From CAZMGG01 sp964565715 (GTDB lineage: Bacteria > Planctomycetota > UBA1135 > UBA2386): DNA of 64,000 nt. The notes beneath the pieces are model-generated. The model worked only from the letters and a program-made list of their open reading frames with translations, was not told where the DNA came from and searched no databases. A program made the translations under genes and the position numbers. Positions 1 through 7,873 of this stretch are shown piece after piece. The DNA lies in the NCBI GenBank assembly GCA_964565715.1, contig CAZMGG010000003.1:1-64000 (forward strand). The letters run 5' to 3'. How positions within the stretch are numbered: the stretch's first letter is position 1; each line of letters begins with the position of its first letter.

Positions 1-66
1 CCCCAAGCCCCCAAGCCCCCAAGCCCCCAAGCCCCCAAGCCCCCAAGCCCCCAAGACCCCAAGCCC
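1..66. repeat. octamer tandem repeat (CCCCAAGC)n at window edge
   Basis: Six perfect copies of CCCCAAGC run from 1 to 48, followed by one variant copy (CCCCAAGA, 49-56), one more perfect copy (57-64) and CC. The array starts at the first base of the window, so its true length is unknown. The complementary strand reads GCTTGGGG, giving regularly spaced runs of four or five G that could form a G-quadruplex. The array ends about 25 bases before the first coding sequence and may lie in its leader. Confidence 0.95.
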
Positions 67-89
67 TGACCCACTCCACGGAGACTAGC

Positions 90-596
90 ATGACCAAGTT
101 GATTCTCGTGGGCTCCCTACTGGTTGCCTCCTTCTTGCCTCTTCTGTCGGCCCCTGAATCGATGGCCCCCGAAGTACTGGCGCCAGCCGACTGCGAGGAG
201 TCTGATGCCCTTACGTTCCCTACTTGGAACATCTTCTGCGGGGACGGGACGACCGAATGTATCAGTGTCCTGGTCCTTGGATGGACTCCCGGTGCTCCAG
301 GTGCATGCCCTACTACGAGTTGCAAGGGACCTTCGTTCACGATCCAGATTAGTTACAATGGATGTGCGCCGGCGGCGAATTGCTGTCCCGCGGGAATCCT
401 GGTCGATGTAACTGGGTCTGCGCAGGTCCCCGTGGCCCTGGGTGCCAGTACGATTGTGGCTGGCGGAGGTGACAAACCCGGATGTCCTGGGCTTGCGACT
501 ACGAGGCTTCTGGTCCGCTGTGCGGGCGTTGGAGGGGGAGGCCCCGGAGCAGTGCTGCTCGATGCAAGTCTCACGACGCAATGCGCAGGATGCTAA
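90..596 (+). CDS. small Cys-rich exported protein, function unknown
   Basis: I do not recognise this 168-residue protein. It begins with a clear signal peptide: Lys at position 3, a hydrophobic stretch to about residue 20, and a likely cleavage after LLSA. The mature part has about 13 cysteines, including several CX4-8C spacings and a terminal CAGC, which suggests a disulfide-stabilised extracytoplasmic domain. A GGAG ribosome binding site at 80-83 supports the ATG at 90. It is followed 36 bases later by another unknown gene on the same strand. Base composition is visibly less GC-rich than the genes after 3684. Two further Cys-rich exported proteins are encoded at 13485 and 15558, but I see no clear common cysteine spacing with this one. 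Confidence 0.7.
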   Translation: MTKLILVGSLLVASFLPLLSAPESMAPEVLAPADCEESDALTFPTWNIFCGDGTTECISVLVLGWTPGAPGACPTTSCKGPSFTIQISYNGCAPAANCCPAGILVDVTGSAQVPVALGASTIVAGGGDKPGCPGLATTRLLVRCAGVGGGGPGAVLLDASLTTQCAGC

Positions 597-632
597 GCGT
601 TTGTGATTCAGCATCACTAGTCGGCGAAGGCC

Positions 633-1553
633 GTGGCTCATGAAGCGACGTCATGCGATGGTGAAGATCGACCGAGGTGGCCTGTGAAGGCGTTGGTGAT
701 TACTGTGGTTGTCAGTGCCTTGGCACTGATGGTCTACATGGCAATCGCAGCCGGGGGGCAGTCGGGGGAAGATTGTCGCGACCCAGCATCAGCATCGCAT
801 AACATGCAGATCGACGTCGGTGTCGCGCATGATGCAGCAGTGGATTCCACGACAACTCGGGCAGGTGACTTGGTCGCGGGGAAGCGACCGGAAACGACTG
901 CAGTCAACAGTTCGAATGTCGGTCGCGAGGCTCTCGTGCGGCTCGGCTCGAGCCTTGGCCTTGAGGTGTATGCCCCGCTTTCGCAGGAGGAGAAGGCCCG
1001 CATCGTTGAGAGGCTCGGCAAAGAGCTGGCGGGGGCGTTTTCGTACGTTGATTCCATTGACAAGTCTGATGCGGCGGCGGCGGCGCGGGCCATGGTCGCG
1101 GTGCTCAAGATCCGGCAGGCCATCGAAATGATGGAGAGGGATGAGTACATCACGATCGACGCCACGGCACTGCCAAGAACATCAGTGCCGGGAATCGACC
1201 CGATGATACTGCCAGCGGCAGCGCGCCTGGGAGCGCGGCGGGTGGGCATCCTGATTCCGATCAAGGTGGCATCGGGAGGCGACATCGATGCAGCGACGCA
1301 GGTGGCGGAGGGCATCGCTCGCGATCGGATTGCCGCCATCGTTGCCAGCTTCAACAGCCTGCCGCGCGAGACCCGGATGACTCGCATCAAGGATATGGAG
1401 GCTGCTCAGGCCGAGAACAACGCGGTGAACCAGGCCAGTATCCGCGGTGAGATCAGTGTTGACGAATTGGCTCGGCGCATGGAGGAACTGCGACCTCGCT
1501 TGGTTCCCAAGGGCACGTGGATCGATCGTGTCGAGTGGATCCTTCGTTACTGA
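633..1553 (+). CDS. membrane-anchored protein with helical extracytoplasmic domain, unknown
   Basis: This 306-residue protein is not recognised. Residues about 18-40 form one hydrophobic segment following a short charged N-terminus, so it is probably a single-pass membrane protein facing outward. The rest is soluble and predominantly helical in appearance, rich in Ala, Glu and Arg. The start is GTG at 633 with GAAGG a few bases upstream; no in-frame ATG fits better. It sits between a Cys-rich exported protein and an anchored CarboxypepD_reg-like protein, all on the plus strand with gaps of 36 and 122 bases, so the three may be co-transcribed. Confidence 0.65.
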   Translation: MAHEATSCDGEDRPRWPVKALVITVVVSALALMVYMAIAAGGQSGEDCRDPASASHNMQIDVGVAHDAAVDSTTTRAGDLVAGKRPETTAVNSSNVGREALVRLGSSLGLEVYAPLSQEEKARIVERLGKELAGAFSYVDSIDKSDAAAAARAMVAVLKIRQAIEMMERDEYITIDATALPRTSVPGIDPMILPAAARLGARRVGILIPIKVASGGDIDAATQVAEGIARDRIAAIVASFNSLPRETRMTRIKDMEAAQAENNAVNQASIRGEISVDELARRMEELRPRLVPKGTWIDRVEWILRY

Positions 1554-1675
1554 GTGGCTGAGGGGCTGCTCCGGCATGGGGTGGGCTACGGTGCAGGCAG
1601 CAGGTCGCTATCGTCTCCGCGATCCGCGGCGTATCTCTTGCGCCACTGCGAGGCCTCCTCCGACCGGGGAGTGCC

Positions 1676-3469
1676 TTGCTGGTCCGAGCGCCGAGTCCAG
1701 CCCTTGCGCAGCCAGGGGGCGTCCCGCACAGTGTCTACAGCTTGGACCGCCCCCTGCTACACCTGCGCAGTTCTTCGCGGCTCGCATGCCTGCTCGCTGC
1801 CGGAGTCTTGGTCGTAGGCCTTCTGGTGATGGTCTTGTCTTGGCCGGTTGGTGCCGAGACGCCTCCACAGCCAGTTGGCGCCTCCGGCCCGCCTGCTCCC
1901 TCGGAGGGTGCGGCCATGGCACATGGGCAGGTCGATGGTGTGTCGCGACAACCCGCCCTCCACGAGCGGGCCGTCGGCGCCAATACCATTGTGGGGCGCC
2001 TTGTTGATGCGGAGACTCGTCTTGGAATCGCGCCCCGGGTCGAATACTTCAGGCTGAGGCGCGAGCCGTCCAATGCAGAATCGGAGTTGCTGGCCACCGG
2101 CGACGAGACCGGAGCTTTCTCGCTCGAATCCCTCGACAGCGCTGCGGGCGCGTCCCGGACCGTTCTGAGCATCGCTGTTCCAGGCTATGTGCTCGAGAAG
2201 GTTGTGGTCCGGGATGAGGTGGCAGACGTCGGCCAGCGACTCTTGTACAAGGCCAGGACGATTGCCATCAGAGTCAGGACCGAGTCGGGCGATCCCGTGC
2301 CTGATCAGTCTGTGCGTATCACTTCCTTCTCGCCATACTCCGACCGGACACTCATGACGGACGGGTCGGGTTGCACGGCGGCCGTGACGCTGCGTCGTGT
2401 GACCCACTTCCTCACGCTGGGCGACCGATACATTGTGTCGCCCATTCCCTGCGAGGTGCCGCCGACCAGCGATGGCATGTTCGATGTTGTTGTGGTGGAC
2501 CCGCGGATCCAGAGGTCGATCGTTGGGCGTGTTGTCGATGAGCTTGGCGAGCCGCAGCGTGGCGCACAGGTCATTGCACAGTATCGTGATTCGGCGGGAA
2601 TGATGTGGCGCACTTGCGGGCAAGCGCCGGTCGCGGACAATGGCCTCTTCACCATAATGGAGACGTGTCAGTCGCCCGACATCGTAAGCGTATTGGTCAC
2701 GGGCGCTGGGGGGACGTGGCCAGAGCAAGACTATGAACCAAAGAGCCGGATACAAGAGGTGGCATGGCAAGAGCGTTCCTTCGTGTTGCGGGTGCGCCGA
2801 CTTGTCGCCAACTGCAGCCTGGAGATCGAGGTTGTGGGCGCGGCCTCCAAGGTGCCGGTCTCCGAGTACGGAGTGCGCTTGTTCCAGAACAAGTGGTCGT
2901 CACTGGCCCCGGCGTTGGGAGGCAGGGATGTCCGGCATCGCGGCGTTCATCCTCATGGCATCCTGCGGATGACCGACTTGAAGGAAGGGTCCTACTGCCT
3001 GGCGATCGTTCCCGACTCGAAGCAGTGGATCGAGTCGGGGTTGTCACTGGTCGAATTGAAGCCTGGAGCCGCCGCTAGGGTGCAGGTTGCCCTCCATGGC
3101 GATGAAATGATCCCCATCCGGTTCGAGGGATCCGAGGGAGGGACTCTCCCGCGATCCCTTGCGTTGGCTTCCGTCGAGCGCGACTTTCGGGGCAAGGCGC
3201 CCGACCAGATGGTCGTGGCGGGGAGCCATCGGTTCTTCGAGCAGGATTTCTCCGGCCTGCACAACCGCGTGCTCAGGATCGTGCGCGAACAGCCTGTCGT
3301 GGGGGATCGATCGCAAATGGCCATTCCGGCCTCGCGGGACTTCGTTCTCCTGGCGGAGTTCGAGTCGGGCTGGAAGGAGGTGGGCGCCGCGTGCATTCAT
3401 GGGCAGGGGCGTGAGGCCCGCGTGATCCGTCTGCCGCTCCCGTCGGAGGTGCTCGAGGTCTACCGATAG
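1676..3469 (+). CDS. membrane-anchored carboxypeptidase-regulatory-like protein
   Basis: The 597-residue product has a hydrophobic segment at about residues 34-56 (LAAGVLVVGLLVMVL) and then a large outward-facing part. Beta-sandwich repeats resembling the CarboxypepD_reg fold are visible, with openings such as GRLVDAETRLGI (about residue 106) and GRVVDELGEPQRGAQVIAQY (about 283). The start is uncertain: TTG at 1676 is the longest option and later TTG or GTG codons would still keep the membrane segment. Its architecture resembles the protein at 13802-15541, and both stand next to small Cys-rich exported proteins in stretches of lower G+C. No catalytic motif is visible, so a structural or ligand-binding surface role is the most that can be inferred. 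Confidence 0.7.
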   Translation: MLVRAPSPALAQPGGVPHSVYSLDRPLLHLRSSSRLACLLAAGVLVVGLLVMVLSWPVGAETPPQPVGASGPPAPSEGAAMAHGQVDGVSRQPALHERAVGANTIVGRLVDAETRLGIAPRVEYFRLRREPSNAESELLATGDETGAFSLESLDSAAGASRTVLSIAVPGYVLEKVVVRDEVADVGQRLLYKARTIAIRVRTESGDPVPDQSVRITSFSPYSDRTLMTDGSGCTAAVTLRRVTHFLTLGDRYIVSPIPCEVPPTSDGMFDVVVVDPRIQRSIVGRVVDELGEPQRGAQVIAQYRDSAGMMWRTCGQAPVADNGLFTIMETCQSPDIVSVLVTGAGGTWPEQDYEPKSRIQEVAWQERSFVLRVRRLVANCSLEIEVVGAASKVPVSEYGVRLFQNKWSSLAPALGGRDVRHRGVHPHGILRMTDLKEGSYCLAIVPDSKQWIESGLSLVELKPGAAARVQVALHGDEMIPIRFEGSEGGTLPRSLALASVERDFRGKAPDQMVVAGSHRFFEQDFSGLHNRVLRIVREQPVVGDRSQMAIPASRDFVLLAEFESGWKEVGAACIHGQGREARVIRLPLPSEVLEVYR

Positions 3470-3683
3470 GCGACGCCGGATCGCCAAGCGTCGCAGTTGG
3501 CGGTTGGCGGCTTGCCGAAGAGCTGAAGACGTGCGCGGCTTCTCGTCTTGCACCAGCCGCCCAGCCGCTGCAACCGGAGCGACGCATCGGTCGAACCGGC
3601 CCACACTTGCGGCCGCCGCGGCGGATGACAGATGCGTCCCCCGGCGGGCCACCTAGGCCAACTCCGCCGTCCCGCCGACCGCC

Positions 3684-6600
3684 ATGAACCAACGCACCCT
3701 CGTCGCCATCCTCGTCGTTGCCCTGCTCGGGGTGCTCGGCTTCCTGCTCTTCGGCTCCGATCCGGCGCCAGTCGCCAATCCAGGCGCGAACGTAACCCAA
3801 GAATCCACAGATACTTCCAGCGCCGACGGCGCGCTGGGCGCAGCCCAGGGCGCAACCACCCAGGCCACCGCCGAACCCGCCCGCACCGCCATCGCCGACG
3901 AGTCCCGCCAGACCGGCGTCCGCGGCAAGGTGGTCGATGCGCGGACCGGCGTGCCCATCGGCGGGGTCGAGGTGGTCGCCATGCGCCGGATGCCGGGCTT
4001 CGAGCGCCTGGAGGCGAGGTTCCGCGGCCTGTTCCGCGGCGGCATGTTCGAGGAGAGCAGTCTGCCGGCGGAGGAGCTGGGCCGCACCGTGTCGGCGGCG
4101 GATGGCAGCTTCGAGCTGCGCGGGCTGCCGGCGGGACGCGTGTTCCTCGATGGGCGGAGCGACGGCTGGTTCGTGCGCACGCCGGGCACGGCGCGGCTGG
4201 CCAGCGGCGAGTTCACCGAGAACGTCGAGCTGCGGGCGTCGCCGGGCGGGCGGGTGCAGGGCGTGGTGCTGGGCGCCGACGGGGCGCCGAGCGCCGGGGC
4301 GACGGTGAGCCTGCGGCCGGGGCTGAATGCGTTCCTGACGCAGCTGACCGAACGGCAGTACCGGTGGCTGGAGACGCGGACCGGGCCGGATGGCCGCTTC
4401 GACCTGCCAGGCGTGCCGCCGGGGGCGGGCTATGCGATCTCGGCGGCGTCGCCGGAGATGGCGCTGGAGGACGTGCACGGTCTCGAGGTGCGCGAGGGCC
4501 AGGTGACGCCGGTGGTGATCCGCGGGCACCAGGGCGCCACGGTGGCGGGCCGGGCGCTGGATGCCGATGGCCGGCCGGTGGCGGGCGCCAATGTGGCGAT
4601 GGTCTACCTGGACGTGTCGCGGGTGCTGTTCTCGGCGGATGGGCGCAAGGAGCCGATCACCACGGATGCCGAGGGGCGCTTCCGGATCGAACGGGTGAGT
4701 GCCGGGCGGGTGGCGTTCCTGGCGGCGGCCGACGATCTGGCGCCGTCCAACATCGAGGAACGCGCGGTGGTGGACGGCGGCGTGTACGAGGACCTGGAGC
4801 TGCGGCTGGGCGAGGGCGTGACGGTGGTGGGCAAGGTGGTCGACGACCAGGACGCGCCGCTGGCCGATGCCAAGGTGGAGATCCGGCCGTTCGAGCGGCC
4901 GAACGATCCGGACTTCCTGAAGATGATGCTGAAGATCCGGCGGATCGAGGTGCAGAGCGGCAGCGACGGGGTGTTCCGGGCGGCGGGCATGGCCGGCGAC
5001 CAGCTGGTGATCACCGCCAGCAAGCCGGGCTACACGACGGCGGTGCGCTGGGGCGTGAAGCTCGACGAGAAGGACCTGAAGGTGCAGTTGCTGCGCGGCG
5101 CGGTGGTGCATGGCAAGGTGCTGACCACCGAGGGCAAGCCGCTGACGCGGTTCCGGGTGGAAGCCACGAGCCGGCCGGCGCGGCCGGCGGATGCCAGCGC
5201 GCAGGGCGGCGATGGCCAGAGCGGCGCGACGGCGGCCGACGACGAACGGGGCGCGCGCTTCGAGATGCGGATGGGCGGCGGCGGCCGTTCGGGCATGCGG
5301 GGCGGCATGCGCGGTGGGCGGGCGGGCACGATGCAGATGCCCGAGGGCAGCTCGATGGAGAGCCGCGGCGGCATCGACGGGTCGTGGCAGGAGGTGCTGA
5401 GCCAGGGCGGCGTGTTCGAGGTGCGGGGCGTGCCGCCGGGCCGGATCCGGGTGCGGGTGCGCGCCGACGGCTTCCTCGACGCGGAGAGCCAGGAGGTGGA
5501 ACTGCAGGGTGGCCAGACCAGCGAGGAACTGGTGTTCACCCTGAAGGAGGGCGACCTGGCCCGTGGCATCGTCGTGGACGCGGCCACCGGCAAGCCGGTG
5601 GGCGACGCGCAGGTCAGCGCCTACAAGCAGCGCGAGCAGCGCAACCGCGGGCCGTTCCAGGTGAACATCGACCCGGAGGACTTCGACTTCCTCGGCATGT
5701 CGTCGATGAACGGGCGGCGCAGCGCCATGTCGGACAGCCAGGGGAGGTTCGAGGTGCGGTCGCTGGAGCCGGGGATGTGGCGCTTCACGGCGCGGCATCC
5801 GGACCTGGCCAAGGCCAGCGCCAAGGACGTCGAGATCACGGCCGGGCAGGACACCGAGGGCATCCGGATCGAACTGGACATGGGCGGCGGCATCGAGGGC
5901 ACGCTGACCGGGGTGGGCATGCGGGCGCTGCCGGACGCCATGGTGATGGCGGTGTCGGTGCAGGCCGGTGCGATGAAGAGCAGCACGACGGACAAGCAGG
6001 GGCTGTACCGCATCGATGGCCTGCCGCCGGGTCAGTACATCGTCTTCAAGTCGCGGATGGACGAGCGCAGCGACAACATCATGCTCGACCTGATGAACAA
6101 CATGCGGCTGAAGACGGTGACGGTGCGGCAGGGCCGGATCTCGCGCATGGACATCCACGACGAGAGCGAGGACGGCGTGCGGGTCTACGGCGTGGTGCGC
6201 GAGAGCGGCAGCCCGGTGCCGCGGGCGCTGGTGACCGTGCTCGGCAACGACCGCGAGGGCATCTTCGGCATGGGCGTGCGGGCCGGCGCGGCGGGCCAGG
6301 ACGGGCAGTACCAGCTGCCCGGCATCAAGCCCGGCAGCTACCTGTTCCAGATCAGCCGGTTCCAGGGCCGCGCCATGCAGACCACGATGCCGGTGGACGT
6401 GCCCGAGGGCGTGCACGAGTTCCGCTTCGACATCGACCTGCCGACCAGCCGGATCACCGGCCGCGTGCTGGACAGCCGCGGGCAGCCGGTGGTCGGCGTG
6501 CAGGTGGCGCTGGGGGCGATGGACGGCGCGCTGCAGGAGAGCGATGGGCTGCTGGGGCTGATCGCGCAGAACGGCTTCAACCAGGCGCGTACCGACGAGC

Positions 6601-7424
6601 AGGGCAACTTCACCCTGCGCAGCGTGGCGGCGGGCACCTACCGGCTCGTCGCCAACAACCGCCTGGGCGGCGGCCGGCGCGGCGGCGGTGGCGGCGGCGA
6701 CCGCAACAAGTACGGCGAGGCCAGCCTGGAGAACGTGCTGGTGGATGGCGTGACGCCGATCGAGAACCTGCTGGTGACGGTGCCGCTGGCCGGTCGCGTC
6801 GCCGGCTTGGTGATCGACGGCAGCGGCCAGCCGGTGCCCGGCGCCGAGATCCACTACAGCAACCGCGACCTGAAGAACCGCCGCGAGCGGCGCAATCCGC
6901 TCACCGACATGCTCGGCATGCAGCAGCGGCCGGTGGTGACCGGCGCCGACGGTCGCTTCGAGATCGCCGGGCTGACGCCGGGCACCTACGACCTGCGGGC
7001 CGACAAGGACGGCAGCCTGGAGACGGGCCAGACCGGCGACGTGCTGGTCACCGAGGACGCGCAGATCGACGTGCAGCTCCGCATCGTGCGCGGCGCGACG
7101 CTGAAGGTGCGCGGCACCAACATCGACAAGTCGAGCATCCCGATCGCCGACATCACCCTGCTGGACGGCAAGGGCAAGCCGGTGGTGAACCGGGTCAGCA
7201 CGCTCACCGTGATGCGGCGGCTGATGAGCGGCACCGACAAGGTCGAGGACTCGGGCTGGTACGAGTTCGGCAGCGTGCCGCCGGACACCTACACCGCGGT
7301 GGTGCGGCAGCAGGGGAGGGAGGACATCCGCATCACCCGTACGATCACCGACGGCGAGACCGTCGAGTGGGACATCGACGTCGCCGCCGAACTCGAGGCG
7401 GCCAACCGTACGAACAAGAAGTAG
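3684..7424 (+). CDS. large surface protein of CarboxypepD_reg-like repeats
   Basis: This 1246-residue protein starts with an N-terminal anchor or uncleaved signal (residues 5-24, VAILVVALLGVLGFLLFG). About ten copies of a 90-110-residue beta-sandwich repeat follow, each opening with a G-x-V/L-x-D/E-x-x-G-x-P-V-x-x-A pattern, for example near residues 81, 193, 289, 386, 480, 635, 742, 836, 929 and 1043. Gly/Arg-rich linkers occur near 530-560 and 1000-1015. The repeats match the carboxypeptidase regulatory-like fold common in planctomycete exported proteins; no peptidase active site is present. The gene stands alone between gaps of about 210 and 180 bases. A surface scaffold or adhesin role is an inference. 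Confidence 0.88.
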   Translation: MNQRTLVAILVVALLGVLGFLLFGSDPAPVANPGANVTQESTDTSSADGALGAAQGATTQATAEPARTAIADESRQTGVRGKVVDARTGVPIGGVEVVAMRRMPGFERLEARFRGLFRGGMFEESSLPAEELGRTVSAADGSFELRGLPAGRVFLDGRSDGWFVRTPGTARLASGEFTENVELRASPGGRVQGVVLGADGAPSAGATVSLRPGLNAFLTQLTERQYRWLETRTGPDGRFDLPGVPPGAGYAISAASPEMALEDVHGLEVREGQVTPVVIRGHQGATVAGRALDADGRPVAGANVAMVYLDVSRVLFSADGRKEPITTDAEGRFRIERVSAGRVAFLAAADDLAPSNIEERAVVDGGVYEDLELRLGEGVTVVGKVVDDQDAPLADAKVEIRPFERPNDPDFLKMMLKIRRIEVQSGSDGVFRAAGMAGDQLVITASKPGYTTAVRWGVKLDEKDLKVQLLRGAVVHGKVLTTEGKPLTRFRVEATSRPARPADASAQGGDGQSGATAADDERGARFEMRMGGGGRSGMRGGMRGGRAGTMQMPEGSSMESRGGIDGSWQEVLSQGGVFEVRGVPPGRIRVRVRADGFLDAESQEVELQGGQTSEELVFTLKEGDLARGIVVDAATGKPVGDAQVSAYKQREQRNRGPFQVNIDPEDFDFLGMSSMNGRRSAMSDSQGRFEVRSLEPGMWRFTARHPDLAKASAKDVEITAGQDTEGIRIELDMGGGIEGTLTGVGMRALPDAMVMAVSVQAGAMKSSTTDKQGLYRIDGLPPGQYIVFKSRMDERSDNIMLDLMNNMRLKTVTVRQGRISRMDIHDESEDGVRVYGVVRESGSPVPRALVTVLGNDREGIFGMGVRAGAAGQDGQYQLPGIKPGSYLFQISRFQGRAMQTTMPVDVPEGVHEFRFDIDLPTSRITGRVLDSRGQPVVGVQVALGAMDGALQESDGLLGLIAQNGFNQARTDEQGNFTLRSVAAGTYRLVANNRLGGGRRGGGGGGDRNKYGEASLENVLVDGVTPIENLLVTVPLAGRVAGLVIDGSGQPVPGAEIHYSNRDLKNRRERRNPLTDMLGMQQRPVVTGADGRFEIAGLTPGTYDLRADKDGSLETGQTGDVLVTEDAQIDVQLRIVRGATLKVRGTNIDKSSIPIADITLLDGKGKPVVNRVSTLTVMRRLMSGTDKVEDSGWYEFGSVPPDTYTAVVRQQGREDIRITRTITDGETVEWDIDVAAELEAANRTNKK

Positions 7425-7606
7425 CGGCGCCGCCGAATCGACGTCGAGGCCCTTCGCCTCACGTCGTCTTCCCGTTGTCCTGATGCGGCCCTGCAATATC
7501 GGGTCGCGATGGGCGTCAGACGGCCCGGTGCGGCGATGTTCCCTCGTGGGAGTGATCGATCGGCCGGCCCGTTGGGGCGACCCGCGAGGAGCACGAGGAG
7601 CTGACC

Positions 7607-7873
7607 GTGAAGACGATGGTGAACGACGATCGGACGACGGTGGCAGCGGGCCTGCCCGTCGTGGTGCGGCCGCGGCCGCTCTTGCTGTCGGGACTGGAGG
7701 AACTGGTGGCGACCCAGGGCCGCTTCGCGGCGCGCCTCCTGGACCGGCCCGAACAGGTGGAGGCGATCGCCCGGGTGGTCTTCGCCCACGACCCGCGGGC
7801 GCGCGAGACGTTCGGCGACGAGGCGACGCTCTTGGCCTACGTCCGACGGCTGCTCTCGTCCCGGGCCGCCTGA
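7607..7873 (+). CDS. small protein of unknown function (88 aa)
   Basis: The 88-residue product is Arg- and Leu-rich, predicted soluble and mostly helical, with no signal peptide and no motif that I recognise. It is accepted as a gene because a strong GAGGAG ribosome binding site (7595-7600) lies six bases before the GTG start and because it reads as an ordinary protein, with charged helices and a phrase such as RPEQVEAIARVVF. Its 3' end overlaps the 3' end of the convergent methyltransferase gene by 37 bases. The next plus-strand gene is over 2 kb away, so it appears monocistronic. Confidence 0.6.
   Translation: MKTMVNDDRTTVAAGLPVVVRPRPLLLSGLEELVATQGRFAARLLDRPEQVEAIARVVFAHDPRARETFGDEATLLAYVRRLLSSRAA

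Noticed and set aside
1..66. CRISPR array
   Set aside because: The repeat units are eight bases long and contiguous, with no spacers and no cas genes.
1554..1817. Short plus-strand frame directly after the 306-residue protein
   Set aside because: No ribosome binding site, composition unlike a protein, and it overlaps the start of the better supported 1676 gene.
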